DNA from: Lolium rigidum
Taxonomy: Eukaryota > Streptophyta > Magnoliopsida > Poales > Poaceae
NCBI RefSeq assembly: GCF_022539505.1
Contig: NC_061510.1
Span: 224,586,043 to 224,650,042 of the forward strand
Direction: 5' to 3'
Length of the DNA stretch: 64,000 nucleotides
The first letter of the stretch is position 1; each line of letters starts with the position of its first letter. Shown piece by piece: positions 1 through 11,165 of this stretch. The position numbers and the translations under genes were made by a program. A model generated the notes under the pieces. That model had not been told where the DNA came from. It saw only the letters and a program-made list of their open reading frames with translations, and made no database searches.

Positions 1-1748
1 CATGCTTGTGTGGGAGAGAGACACGCTCCGTTGGTTCATATGAACACATGTGTTCTTAGCTCATAATATTCATGGCGAAGTTTCCTCTTCGTTAAATTGT
101 TATATGGTTGGAATTGGAAAATGATACATGTAGTAAATTGCTACAATGTCTTGGATAATGTGATACTTGGCAATTGTTGTGCTCATGTTTAAGCTCTTGC
201 ATCATATGCTTTGCACCTATTAATGAAGAAATACATAGAGCTTGCTAAAATTTGGTTTGCATAATTGGTCTCTCTAAGGTCTAGATAATTTCTAGTATTG
301 AGTTTGAACAACAAGGAAGACGGTGTAGAGTCTTATAATGTTTTCAATATGTCTTTTATGTGAGTTTTGCTGCACCGGTTCATCCTTGTGTTTGTTTCAA
401 ATAAGCCTTGCTAGCCTAAACCTTGTATCGAGAGGGAATACTTCTCATGCATCCAAAATACTTGAGCCAACCACTATGCCATTTGTGTCCACCATACCTA
501 CCTATACTACATGGTATTTTCCCGCCATTCCAAAGTAAATTGCTTGAGTGCTACCTTTAAAATTCCATCATTCACCTTTGCAATATATAGCTCATGGGAC
601 AAATAGCTTAAAAACTATTGTGGTATTGAATATGTAATTATGCACTTTATCTCTTATTAAGTTGCTTGTTGTGCGATAACCATGTTCACTGGGAACGCCA
701 TCAACGCATTGTTGAATTTCATGTGAGTTGCTATGCATGTTCGTCTTGTCTGAAGTAAGGGCGATCTACACTGAGTTGAATGGTTTGAGCATGCATATTG
801 TGAGAGAAGAACATTGGGCCGCTAACTAAAGCCATGATCCATGGTGGAAGTTTCAGTTTTGGACAAACATCCTCAAATCTCTAATGAGAAAAGAATTAAT
901 TGTTGTCAAATGCTTAAAGCATTAAAAGAGGAGTCCATTATCTGTTGTCTATGTTGTCCCGGTATGGATGCCTAAGTTGAGAATAATCAAAAGCGAGAAA
1001 TCCAAATGCGAGCTTTCTCCTTAGACCTTTGTACAGGCGGCATAGAGGTACCCCTTTGTGAAACTTGGTTAAAGCATATGTATTGCGGTGATAATCCAGG
1101 TAGTCCAAGCTAATTAGGACAAGGTGCGGGCACTATTGGTACACTATGCATGAGGCTTGCAACTTATAAGATATAATTTACATGATGCATATGCTTTATT
1201 ACTACCGTTGACAAAATTGTTTCATGTTTTTAAAATCAAAGCTCTAGCACAAATATAGCAATCGATGCTTTTCCTCTATGAGGACCATTCTTTTACTTTC
1301 AATGTTGAGTCGGTTCACCTATTTCTCTCCACCTCAAGAAGCAAACACTTGTGTGAACTGTGCATTGATTCCTACATACTTGCTTATTGCACTTATTATA
1401 TTACTCTATGTTGACAATATCCATGAGATATACATGTTACAAGTTGAAAGAAACCGCTGAAACTTAATCTTCTTTTGTGTTGCTTCAATACCTTTACTTT
1501 GAATTATTGCTTTATGAGTTAACTCTTATGCAAGACTTATTGATGCTTGTCTTGAAGTGCTATTCATGAAAAGTCTTTGCTTTATGATTCACTTGTTTAC
1601 TCATGTCATACACATTGTTTTGATCGCTGCATTCACTACATATGCTTTACAAATAGTATGATCAAGATTATGATGGCATGTCACTCCGAAATTATCCGTG
1701 TTATCGTTTTACCCGCTCGGGACGAGCGAGAACTAAGCTTGGGGATGC

Positions 1749-3444
1749 TGATACGTCTCCGACGTATCGATAATTTCTTGTGTTCCATGCCACATTATTG
1801 ATGTTATCTACATGTTATATGCACACTTTATGTCATATTCGTGCATTTTACGGAACTAACCTATTAACAAGATGCCGAAGTGCCGGTTCTCGTTTTCTGC
1901 TGTTTTTGGTTTCGAAATCCTAGTAACGAAATATTCTCGGAATCGGACGAAATCAACGCCCGGGTTCCTATTTTACCCGGAAGCATCCGGAACACACGAG
2001 AACCGCCGAGAGAAGGGGGCAGGGCCACCACACCCGGCGCGGCCAAGGGGGGGGCGCGCCCCTAGGGTGTGGGCCCCCGTAAGCCCTCCTGCGCCGCCTC
2101 TCCGCCTATATAAAGCCCCCGACCTAAAAACCTCGGGACGTTCGACGAAACCACGGAAACCTTCCCGGAGCCGCCGCCATCGCGAAGCCAAGATCCGGGG
2201 GACAGGAGTCTCGTTCCGGCACCTGCCGGAGCGGGGAAGTGCCCCGGAAGGCTTCTCCATCGACACCGCTGCCATCTCCACCGCCATCTTCATCACCGCT
2301 GCTGCTCCCATGAGGAGGGAGTAGTTCTCCATCGAGGCTCGGGGCTGTACCGGTAGCTATGTGGTTTATCTCTCTCCTATGTGCTTCAATACAATAATCT
2401 CATGAGCTGCCTTACATGATTGAGATTCATATGATGATGCTTGTAATCTAGATGTCATTATGCTAGTCAAGTGAGTTTTACTTATGTGATCTCCGGAGAC
2501 TCCTCGTCCCACGTGTGTAAAGGTGACGAGTGTGTGCACCGTGTGGGTCTCTTAGGCCATATTTCACAGAATACTTACTCAATGTTGAATGGCATAGTGA
2601 GGTGCTTATTTATATCTCTTTATGATTGCAATATGTTTTGTATCACAATTTATCTATGTGCTACTCTAGTGATGTGTTATTAAAGTAGTTTTATTCCTCC
2701 CTGCACGTGTGCAAAGGTGACGAGTGTGTGCACCGTGTTAGTACTTGGTTTATGCTATGATCATGATCTCTTGTAGATTGCGAAGTTAACTATTGCTATG
2801 ATAATATCGATGTGATCTATTCCTCCTACATATGCATGAAGGTGACAGTGTGCATGCTATGTTAGTACTTGGTCTAGTCTTTTGATCTATCTTACACTAA
2901 AGGTTACTAAAATATGAGCATTATTGTGGAGCTTGTTAACTCCGGCATTGAGGGTTCGTGTAATCCTACGCAATGTGTTCATCATCCAACAAAAGTGTAG
3001 AGTATGCATTTATCTGTTCCGTTATGTGATCAATGTTGAGAGTGTCCACTAGTGAAAGTGTAATCCCTAGGCCTTGTTCCTAAATCATCGCTATCGCTGC
3101 TTGTTTACTTGTTTTCTTGCGTTACTCATTCGCTGCGTTACTACTGCTTGTTTACTGTCACCGGGCAGAGCACTTTTACGGTGCCGTTGCTACTACTTAT
3201 TCATACCACCTGTATTTCACTATCTCTTCGCCGAACTAGTGCACCTATTAGGTGTGTTGGGGACACAAGAGACTTCTTGCTTTGTGGTTGCGGGGTTGCA
3301 TGAGAGGGATATCTTTGACCTCTTCCTCCCTGAGATCGATAAACCTTGGGTGATCCACTTAAGGGAAACTTGCTGCTGTTCTACAAACCTCTGCTCTTGG
3401 AGGCCCAACACTGTCTACAAGAATAGAAGCTCCCGTAGACATCA
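1749..3444 (+). repeat. 3' LTR of G1
   Basis: The LTR starts TGATACGTCTCC right after the polypurine tract and ends ...GACATCA. The next bases (3445-3449, ATACC) would be the 5-bp target duplication, and the sequence after them reads directly into a Gypsy protease frame. The start matches the G3 LTR closely, but the body from about 1930 onward diverges, so G1 and G3 are related subfamilies. It contains a tandem-like series of segments near 2500-2870 with repeats of the words GTGACGAGTGTGTGCACCG and TTAGTACTTGGT. Confidence 0.85.
2022..2115 (+). promoter_or_regulatory. G1 LTR promoter: GC palindrome plus TATA box
   Basis: An imperfect inverted repeat (arms CCACACCC and GGGTGTGG around GGCGCGGCC and GGCGCGCC) spans 2022-2077. 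About 30 bp further on is CTATATAAAG (2106-2115), a good TATA box. This arrangement is that of a retroelement U3 core promoter. The same palindrome type recurs in the G2 and G3 LTRs and before the G2 accessory ORF. Confidence 0.65.
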
Positions 3445-3447
3445 ATA

Positions 3448-3972
3448 CCTACTATTCCTTGTTCTATTAAGAATAATTATGTTAAAACTGCTCTATGTGA
3501 TTTGGGAGCCGGTGTTAGTGTTATGCCTTTTTCTCTTTATAAGAGACTTTACTTAGATAAGTTAATACCTACTGATATATCTTTGCAAATGGCTGATAAA
3601 TCTACTGCTATTCCTGTTGGTATATGTGAGGATGTTCCTGTTCAAGTTACTAATAACTGCTTGATATTAACTGATTTTGTTGTGTTGGAAATGCCCGAAG
3701 ATGATAATATGTCTATTATTCTTGGGAGACCTTTTCTTAACACCGCAGGGGCTGTTATTGATTGCAATAAAGGAAATGTTACTTTCAATGTTGATGATAA
3801 GGAGCACACCGTCTATTTCCCCAAGAGGATTGAAAAAGCATGTGGAGTTAATACAATTTCTAATGTGAGAACTATCAAAGTGGGAACTATCGATTGTCCT
3901 ATATATGAGCCTAAAGAAGAATATCAAACTCTTATGATTGGATCCATATCAATACAATTCAAGGTAACATGA
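3448..3972 (+). pseudogene. Retropepsin (gag-protease C-terminal fragment) of G2
   Basis: The open frame begins exactly at the G1 insertion point and runs 174 codons to a TGA. It shows the aspartic-protease active-site signature as D-L-G-A followed by GVSVMP (D codon at 3499-3501) and, about 75 residues later, the ILGRPFL segment that marks the second half of plant Gypsy retropepsins. The protease would cleave the element's Gag polyprotein inside the virus-like particle. The N-terminal Gag part is separated by the G1 insertion, so no functional product is expected here. The frame stops soon after the protease domain and does not continue into reverse transcriptase. Confidence 0.85.
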
Positions 3973-4291
3973 TTGATTTGAGGTTTATTTCTTCATATGC
4001 TATGTAAAATTTATTTGGTGGCAAGACTTGATCAACCTTGTTAACAAATACTTTTTATATGCATAGAGGAGGTAAACAACATCTCTTTCTCACTCCATTT
4101 GTCTTAGTTGCTGTAGCACTTTTGTTTTGCAAAGTTCCTTAGTTAATTAGAGATTTCAAAAAAAAATCCTGGCCAGTAATAATAAACTTAATACCCAGAA
4201 ATGTGCATTTTTCAAAGATTTCAAAAATTCACAAAAATTATACCGTTGGTCCTATTTTTCGAAGAGGCACCTGGGAGCACCAGAGGATGAC

Positions 4292-4732
4292 CTGTGGGGC
4301 ACCACAGGATGCTACACCACCAGCCGGCGCGGCCAAGGAGGTGGGCGCGCCACCCTGTGGTGTGGGCCCCTCCTTGCCCCACTATTTCATCTCTTTCTCC
4401 CAGCATCTTCTCTCTCCCGAAAAAACTCGAACCAGCTTCCTCTCACTCGCGTTTTTGCTCAAGAGCTCAGGATTTTTCGATCCTTTGCTCAGCCCAGATT
4501 TCTGTCTGAAATTTGGCACATTTGCTCTCCGGTATGTGACTCCTCCGCCTATCCAAGTAGAATTTTGTTTGGTTGAGTATATCTTGAATATTTTGCTGCT
4601 GTTTGCATGCTTGTTCTAAGTGGTAGAAACTAGTTTTGATGCATGATTAGTACTCTAGCAAGTTCCTATGGTAGTTTCCCTCAATTATATGTCACCAAAT
4701 CAAGTTTTATATTGTTTGTTGAAAAATTTCAG
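4292..4732 (+). promoter_or_regulatory. Internal promoter-like segment and leader intron of the G2 accessory ORF
   Basis: Positions 4292-4370 carry the same GC palindrome found upstream of the TATA region in the LTRs (arms around GGCGCGGCC and GGGCGCGCC, closing with GTGGTGTGGGCCCC). A CT-rich leader follows. A good splice donor (G|GTATGT at 4531/4532) and acceptor (TTTCAG, ending 4732) bound a 201-bp intron that ends three bases before the accessory ATG. I infer that the accessory ORF is expressed from its own promoter or as a spliced subgenomic RNA. The splice sites and palindrome are seen; transcription is not. Confidence 0.5.
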
Positions 4733-4735
4733 AAA

Positions 4736-5836
4736 ATGGAAGGAGGTAGGCACCAACTCAACCAACATGAGTTGGAGGTGCAACAAGTCATGAGAGTTCA
4801 CCGAGAAGAAGGAGTATATCCCACTTACTATCCGTGAGTGGATTTCATGAGAAGTGCAGGGATCTTGCAGGACGTTCAAAGTTTAATCTCTCGTGCAGGG
4901 TTGGATGATTTTTTTGATGGGGAACCATGCCAATATGTAAAACTGACTATGTCAGTAGTGCAGGATTTTAAATTCAATTGGTCACGATCTAATCCCATGG
5001 TTCAGTACAAAATTTATAATAAAACTGTCAACTTGACATTCAGTGATTTTTGTGCAGCAATCAGAGTGCCGCAATGGGAATCATGCGAGAAGATAAAGGG
5101 ATCGCCGCAAGAGTTCTTGGACCTCTTCAAGATGATTTGTCATGGAAGAAGTTTCTCAGAGGATGGTGGTAAAATCAGTAGCATTCATTTCCCAGCTATT
5201 CGTTACTTTGCTTATTTCATTACCAAGTGCGTTCTAGCAAGGAAGAACGGAAGTAAATTATCTACCCAGGATCTAGCCTTTCTAGCTGCTGCATTACAAG
5301 GTAATATGACTTATAACTTGGGTGCTTTGATAGCCAACAGACTTGCTACTAACCGTGAGAAGGGAGGAATTTGTGGAGGTCTCATCGCCTCTCGCTTATT
5401 AGCTATGCATAATGTAGAACCTCACCATCTTGATATTCAGCTCCCCATAGAGAAACTTGACATAGCCTCCATGATTAAGCATGAATTTGTTTCTGAATCG
5501 TCCAATTTGAGAAACCTGTCTTACAGAATAACATTTTACAAGAAATCTTGGACAATAACTAAGAAAGTTGAAAAATTAGTAGGATTGCCTGCACCTTCTC
5601 TGTTTAACTTTGATTCCAGGGAGGATTGGTCAGTCACGGAGAGTGCAGTTAATGCATACATAGAGGGAGGAAGCCATCGTGCAAGAGGCAACACGGAGGA
5701 GGCCGAGGAACACCTCGATTCGTCATCCGATGCTGCGAGCTCTTCGCATCCACAAGCTGGGTATGAGGAACCCCCACGTTTTTCTTCTGCGTCGGTACCT
5801 TATTATGACTACTCCATGTATGATCCACCGGCGTGA
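4736..5836 (+). pseudogene. Accessory ORF of G2 (putative plant transposon protein), one in-frame stop
   Basis: The ATG at 4736 opens a frame of about 366 codons interrupted by a single TGA at 4835-4837; the remaining 332 codons are open to the TGA at 5834-5836. It resembles the Athila-ORF1-like or 'putative plant transposon protein' class seen in cereal Gypsy elements: a central block with FPAIRYFAYFITKCVLARKN, then a GGICGGLIASRLLA segment, and a polar, Ser/Glu-rich tail. I see no zinc knuckle, signal peptide or catalytic motif. Function is unknown. The family's position between protease and 3' LTR is where env-like genes sit, but nothing in the sequence shows an envelope protein. The TGA probably arose from a TGT or TGG codon. 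Confidence 0.7.
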
Positions 5837-5882
5837 AACCCAGACCCTCGATGGGATTGAACTCCACTTAGGCCAAAAGCCT

Positions 5883-5898
5883 AAGCTTGGGGGGAGGT
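5883..5898 (+). other. Internal polypurine-tract copy of G2
   Basis: AAGCTTGGGGGGAGGT lies 46 bp after the accessory stop codon. It matches the terminal tract at 8193-8207 (AAGCTTTGGGGGAGT), including the CT before AAGCTT. It is a candidate second plus-strand priming site, 2.3 kb upstream of the LTR-proximal one. Confidence 0.5.
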
Positions 5899-8192
5899 AT
5901 ACCGGCATCACTTATTCTTTGCATATCATGATTGCTGGATACTTGTATATACTTGTTTAGTTTGTTTGAGTGTTTTTCTAATGAGAGGAAGATGATATTT
6001 GGGGAAGTGCTGCCTGAAAACAGATTCTGGACTGTTACCGTAAAAATTCTCAAAAATAGCCAGAACAGTATTTTGCGAAGCCAATTTTTGTGCATGTTCC
6101 CCAGGTTGTTATCTAACTTTCATTAGTTGAACACTTTTCGAGCTGAGCAACGTAAGATTTTTGTAAAAATCGATTTCTGTACTGTTGTCAGGTTTTGGCA
6201 GATTTCTGCCATCTCGCTTTTCTGTGTTTCTTTTAGTTTTCATTTTCTTGTTCTTGCTTTGTTTCTTTCCTAAAACACAAAAAGTCCAAAAATATTTATG
6301 TTGTTTCTCTTCATCATTTGTTTATCTTTAGTTTCTTGCATTTGTTTCGCTTTATTTGCTATTGCTAGTTTGCTATAAGAAAACTCAAAAAGATTTTGCT
6401 TTGTTTGCTTGTTTCCTTTTGTTCTTGTTCTCAAATTCGAAAACACCAAAAATATTTGCTGTTCTTCTTTGGTTTTTTAAAGTTCTTTATGAGTTCAATG
6501 GTCTTCGGTGGCTGGAGCGTGGTTTTCATTTCATATTATCCAAGCTGCACAAGTGAAAGGCAATAATGACGATCTACGACAATTGGATTGTGGTGAGAGG
6601 CTGGTATGAACTCTATTTGTTTTCATTTTTGTACATATACTCATCCATGTGAGCATGCTTAGTTGGTTCATGTGAGGTATATGTTATTTGAGAAAGTCTA
6701 GTAGTTCATGATCTCTCATGTTAGCTCCAATCTATTAATATGAGTAGCATGTCATGGATGTTTGCTTGCATTGTTTTATTCATAAGTAAGTATGGCATTG
6801 TGGTATCCTCCTCCGAATAATTCATTTATATCGACTTGGCACATGCTCACGCATGCATATGACTGAACAAAAGTCAATTAAGCCTCGATGATTTATATTG
6901 CTTCGAGCTCTTGTATCACTTTTATGCCTCCGTTAATTTATTTTGCCGCAAGCATGATTATGACGATTCTTGCTCTCTTGATTTATCGCTCCCTAGTCTT
7001 TTGCTAGCCTTCACTTGTACTGAGCGGGAACGCTGCTCGTGCCTCCAAATACATAAAAACCAAGTTATTCCAGAGTGTCCACCATAAATACCTATGCATG
7101 GCATTTCAAACCATTCCAAGTAAATTCTCATGCGCTACCTTTAAACCTTCAAAAATGCTTCTCAATTTGTGTTAATGTTTCATAGCTCATGAGGAAGTAT
7201 GTGGTGTTTCACTTTCAACCTTGTCATTTACTCTTGACGGGCTTTCATATGGACTAGTGGCACATCCGCTTATCCAATAATTTTGCAAAAAGAGCCGGCA
7301 ATGGGGTTCCCGACCCGATTAATCAACTTTCACTAATAATTCTCTTCGCATGTTTTGCTCGATTCATCAAGTAAGCAACTTAATTTTGCAAATAGACACT
7401 CCTCCATGGTATGTGATTGATGGAAGGCACCCGAGGATTCGGTTAGCCATGGCTTGTGTAAGCAAAGGTTGGGGGGAGTGTCACCCATAATAAAACTAAA
7501 ATACGTGTGTAAACAAAAGAGAAGAGGGATGATCTACCTTGCTGGTAGAGATAACGTGCTTCATGTGAGCCGCTCTTGAAAGTCCGGTTGGCGAGGTAGT
7601 TGGTGTAACCATTACCATTCGTTGACAACAACAAACACCTCTCAAAATAATTTTACTCCCGCTTTACAAATGAAAAGCTCTAGCGCATGTTAATCCCTGC
7701 TTCCCTCTGCGAAGGGTCAATCTTTTACTTTTATGTTGTGTCTCCATTCTTTCTTTGAGCACTTTCTTGAGAGCACAACTGTCATTCTTAGTATAATATG
7801 CTTGTCTCAAAATATGATTGATTGTGGTATAACTTTGATGCTTTTATCTTTGACAATCACTACTTCTAGTCTTTCTATGAACTCCAGAGGTGCCCGGGCA
7901 TTTATGTTTTGCCGATCAAATACATGCAAGCGAGATAGAACTTTATCATACTCTCTTATGAACATTGCAATCCTGCTTATATACATGATTCATGATGCTT
8001 ATTATTAATTGTTGGTACCTCTTCATGATTGACATAGCTGTTAGATGATCTTATTTGCATGTATCTTATTATGAACTGCTTAAGTATTAGCCATATCATG
8101 AGAATATATACATCATATGAACAAATGTGTTCGTGAAAGTTCTTTTATCGCTCGGTTTTTAAGCTGAATTGCTTGAGGACAAGCAATAAGCT

Positions 8193-8207
8193 AAGCTTTG
8201 GGGGAGT
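8193..8207 (+). other. Polypurine tract of G2
   Basis: AAGCTTTGGGGGAGT directly abuts the LTR start at 8208. Purine richness and position define it as the 3' polypurine tract used to prime plus-strand DNA synthesis. Confidence 0.75.
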
Positions 8208-9603
8208 TGATACGTCCAAAACGTATCTATTTTCCCGAACACTTTTGCTATTGTTTTGCCTCTAATTTGTGTATTTTGGATGCAACTAACACGGACTAAC
8301 GCTGTTTTCGGCGAACTGTTCCGGTGTCTCGTTTTTGTGCAGAAATCCAACTTTCAGGAAAAACCTCGGGATTTTGACGAAAGGCCCTATTTTCCCAGAA
8401 TACTGACGGAGCCAGAAGGACAAATCAAGTGGAGGCCCGAGGGCCCCACACCATAGGGCGGCGCGGCCTAGGGGGGGCCGCGCGGCCCTATGGTGTGGCC
8501 CCCTCGACCGGCCTCCGACACCCTCCTTCGGACTACTTATCGGCCTCGACCTAAAAACGCACGGGGAGAAGTCGAAGTCGCCAGAAACCCTCCAGAACGC
8601 CGCCACATCGCGAAACTCCGTCTCGGGAGCCAGAAGTCTCCGTTCTGGCACTCCACCGGGACGGGGAATTGGAGGAGATCATCGCCATCATCACCACCGA
8701 CGCCTCTTCATCGACCAGCCATGTTTCCCCCATCCATGTGTGAGTAATTCCCCGCTCGTAGGCTGAAGGGGATGGTAGGGATTGGATGAGATTGGTCATG
8801 TAATAGTGTAAGATTGTTAGGGCATAGTGCCTAGTGTCCGTAATTGGTACTTTGATGATATTGTTGCAACTTGTTATGCTTAATGCTTGTCACTAGGGCC
8901 CGAGTGCCATGATCTCAGATCTGAACATGTTATTATTTCATCATGATATTCATTGTTTATGGTCTTACCCGCAAGTTGTATACACATGTCACTGTCCGGA
9001 ACCAATGGCCCCGAAGTGACGAAATCGAGACAACCGGAGGGGATGGTAGTGATGTGAGGATCACATGTGTTCACGGAGTGTTAATGCTTTGCTCCGGTGC
9101 TCTATTAAAAGGAGTACCTTAATATCCGATAGATTCCCTTGAGGCCCGGCTGCCACCGGCTGGTAGGACAAAAGATGTTGTGCAAGTTTCTCATTGCGAG
9201 CACGTACGACTATAATTGGAACACATGCCTATTGATTGCTTTGTACTTAGACACCGTTTTATTATTATCACGCAAATGCCCCGCATGATTGTTACATGAG
9301 TTTCTCTCATCCATGCAACGCCCGTTATCCGTCCCCGTGCCTACAATATTTTAATCCTGCTGTTTACTATAATCACTACTGCTGTCTTTGTTACTCTGCT
9401 GTTGTTATTTTACTACTGCTACTACTATAAAACAGTTACTACTGATAAACTCTTGCGAGTAAGTCTGTTTCCAGGTGCAGCTGAATTGACAACTCCACTG
9501 TTAAGGCTTTCAAGTATTCTTTGTCTCCCCTTGTGTCGAATCAATAAATTGGGTTTTACTTTTCGCGAAGACTGTTGCGATCCCCTATACTTGTGGGTCA
9601 TCA
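8208..9603 (+). repeat. 3' LTR of G2
   Basis: A 1,396-bp LTR running from TGATACGTCC to ...TGGGTCATCA. Its ending (CGCGAAGACTGTTGCGATCC followed by CCCTATACTTGTGGGTCA) is typical of large Triticeae Gypsy families. It has the GC palindrome in the U3-like part and no coding capacity. A second LTR is not in the window. Confidence 0.85.
8441..8502 (+). promoter_or_regulatory. G2 LTR U3 palindrome
   Basis: An almost perfect inverted repeat: the left arm GGGCCCCACACCATAGGGC pairs with the right arm GCCCTATGGTGTGGCCCC, around GGCGCGGCC and GGCCGCGC. It lies about 30 bp before a weak TATA-like ACTTAT. It is the cleanest example of the motif shared by G1, G2 and G3. Confidence 0.65.
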
Positions 9604-9798
9604 CCCCCCTTCCCCTATTTTTGTATTTCATTCTCTATTTGGCCCGCCTCATGAACCAAGTTTAGTCGACTTGTCGGCAGCAACTGACCTTTCTTTCATC
9701 AAAAGTAGGAATGAAAGCTGGCATGCAGATAAGGAAATCTCGTTTTTGGCGCGATTGCCGAAGAATTGAGAGAATTGAATTTTACCAAAATAGTTTCA

Positions 9799-9856
9799 TT
9801 AGGTTTAGCGGTTCTCGAGCCATCAATGATTGGTGAACCGGCGGATCCATTTGCAA

Positions 9857-9858
<2 letters not shown>
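9799..9858 (+). pseudogene. petD: Chloroplast petD fragment (NUPT)
   Basis: About 20 codons read [20 protein letters not shown], the well-known segment of cytochrome b6f subunit IV. Only this exon piece is present; it joins directly to an inverted ndhB piece. It is a plastid DNA insertion in the nucleus and cannot make a working subunit. Confidence 0.85.
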
Positions 9859-10115
<257 letters not shown>

Positions 10116-10509
10116 GTGAAATGGTAAAAATTGGGCAAGCCAGGCCTTTGGAGTTTTCAGTTTTGGAATTTAGAATCTTGCCTTACTTATGAAAAACCTC
10201 TTCACATTTATGAACAAGAAAGAGATCCCTTGGGTGAAACTATCTAGCAAGCTCATTGCACCCTAGATAAATTTCACGAAATACCAATGCATATCGTTCC
10301 TTTTGGTTGAAGAAAAATGTTTGGCCTTGCTATCTTTTGGCCTGGAAATGGTTCTAGAGTCGGATTATGGCTAGATATATGGCCAGACTCTAAAATTAGG
10401 AGAAATTCCCTCTTCTTTGCTCTTTTTCCCTTAACTCTGATATCACACTAAAGAGAGTGGTTTTAGATTGTAATGATGCTCATGACATGTTTTAGTTTTC
10501 CCTCTCCAT
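10116..10509 (+). pseudogene. Decayed LINE, segment 1 (region before the zinc-binding domain)
   Basis: Broken frames read NKKEIPWVKL, then a SFWLKKN segment, then NGSRVGLWLDIWP. This order (IPWVKL..., SFWW.., GNGSRV.FW.D.W) is characteristic of plant LINE polyproteins between reverse transcriptase and the C-terminal zinc-binding domain. There are several stops and frameshifts. The segment ends at the Mutator-like insertion and appears to resume at 14584 and again at 31434. Confidence 0.55.
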
Positions 10510-10518
10510 GATTGCTTC

Positions 10519-10700
10519 GAAATTTTGCCAAAAGAGACCACCTGCCCCAATTCATTGACAAAAAGGACCACCTGTGAGGCAAATTGATAAAAAGGACCAC
10601 GTCGTGGGTGGCGGCAGCGCCCCCAGCCGACACGTGGCGCTTGCCGCCGGAGGGAGGGGCGGCAGGGCCCCGCCACCAGGGGCTGTGGCGGCACGTTAGC
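10519..10700 (+). repeat. Left TIR of the MULE
   Basis: It starts GAAATTTTGCCAAAAGAGAC, preceded by the target copy 10510-10518. It is near-identical to the reverse complement of 14393-14574. It contains two copies of the word GACAAAAAGGACCAC-like and a GC-rich part with CACGTGGC. Confidence 0.9.
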
Positions 10701-11070
10701 CGGCCCTGCTCGCCGTCAGGCCGCCGTTTGCCTGGTGGGCCATGCCGCCCCACGGTGCGGCGGTAGGTCGACGTGGAGGATGCCTCCAACGCCGGTGGCG
10801 GCAGGCCCCGCCATGCACATGGCCGACGATCACGCGGTATCTGGCCTCGTGCAACAAGCTTTGGCCAGTTGCAGCAAGCTGGCCGACATGCACGCAAACG
10901 ACAGATGATAGCACTGATTTTGATGCTGCTTAAGTGCGCGGTGGAGGCAGCCGTTCCCGCTCGATACAGAAAATTAAACACCGAAAGAAGACTGATACAG
11001 CAAATAGACCACCGAAAGTGTGCGCAAATTATTCTGCAACTTTGTTGGTACAGCTCACACTAATTGAAGG

Positions 11071-11079
11071 CTATATAAG
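11071..11079 (+). promoter_or_regulatory. TATA box of the MULE GRF gene
   Basis: CTATATAAG lies 95 bp before the ATG at 11166 and 552 bp inside the left end. It is the only good TATA box upstream of the gene. Confidence 0.55.
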
Positions 11080-11165
11080 CCGTCTTACCCGCATAGAAAT
11101 GAAACAGCAGGATCGAGTTTGCCTTCTCCGCGTCTCTCTTTCATGCGCAAAATATTGAAGTGAGT

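Larger units (their letters stand above)
1..3444 (+). mobile_element. Gypsy-type LTR retrotransposon G1, 3' half
   Basis: The window opens inside this element. Positions 1-1748 are 3' internal, non-coding sequence nearly identical to 51960-53725 of element G3, followed by a full 3' LTR. No gag or pol coding sequence is visible in this part. The internal region ends in a purine-rich tract (1735-1748, AAGCTTGGGGATGC) that directly abuts the LTR, as a plus-strand primer should. The element sits inside the protease region of G2, so it inserted after G2. Its 5' half and 5' target-site copy lie left of the window. The family name is not assigned; the start resembles the abundant Triticeae TGATACGTCTCC Gypsy families. 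Confidence 0.85.
5837..8207 (+). other. Non-coding 3' internal region of G2
   Basis: There are 2.4 kb between the accessory ORF and the LTR without a credible gene. Parts (about 6600-7450 and 7730-8160) resemble the 3' internal region of G1/G3 in layout, including the sentence-like words GCATGCTTAGTTGGTTCATGTGAG and CTATGCATGGCATTTC. I see short fragments that look like former coding sequence but no continuous frame. Confidence 0.6.
3445..9603 (+). mobile_element. Gypsy-type LTR retrotransposon G2, 3' part, non-autonomous
   Basis: From left to right: a retropepsin fragment, a short untranslated stretch, an internal promoter-like segment with a leader intron, an accessory ORF, 2.4 kb of non-coding sequence, a polypurine tract and a 3' LTR. 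No reverse transcriptase, RNase H or integrase is present between protease and LTR. Either pol was deleted or, as I think more likely from the orderly layout, this is a non-autonomous family carrying gag-protease plus an accessory gene. The 5' part is outside the window, left of G1. The base run after the LTR (CCCCC, 9604-9608) would be the target duplication. Confidence 0.8.

Noticed and set aside
338..538. 66-codon frame identical in G1 (338-538) and G3 (52311-52511)
   Set aside because: Identity reflects the recent common origin of the whole non-coding region at DNA level; neighbouring non-coding sequence is just as similar.
1872..2332. Frames of up to 150 codons in the G1 LTR promoter region
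   Set aside because: They cover the palindrome, TATA box and leader, conflict on both strands and have no domain.
4203..4619. 138-codon frame before the G2 accessory ORF
   Set aside because: It spans the promoter-like palindrome and the splice donor of the leader intron; no similarity to known proteins.
10463..10981. Minus-strand frame of 172 codons across the left MULE TIR
   Set aside because: It lies mostly within the GC-rich TIR, starts in the interior and reads out of the element; no domain.
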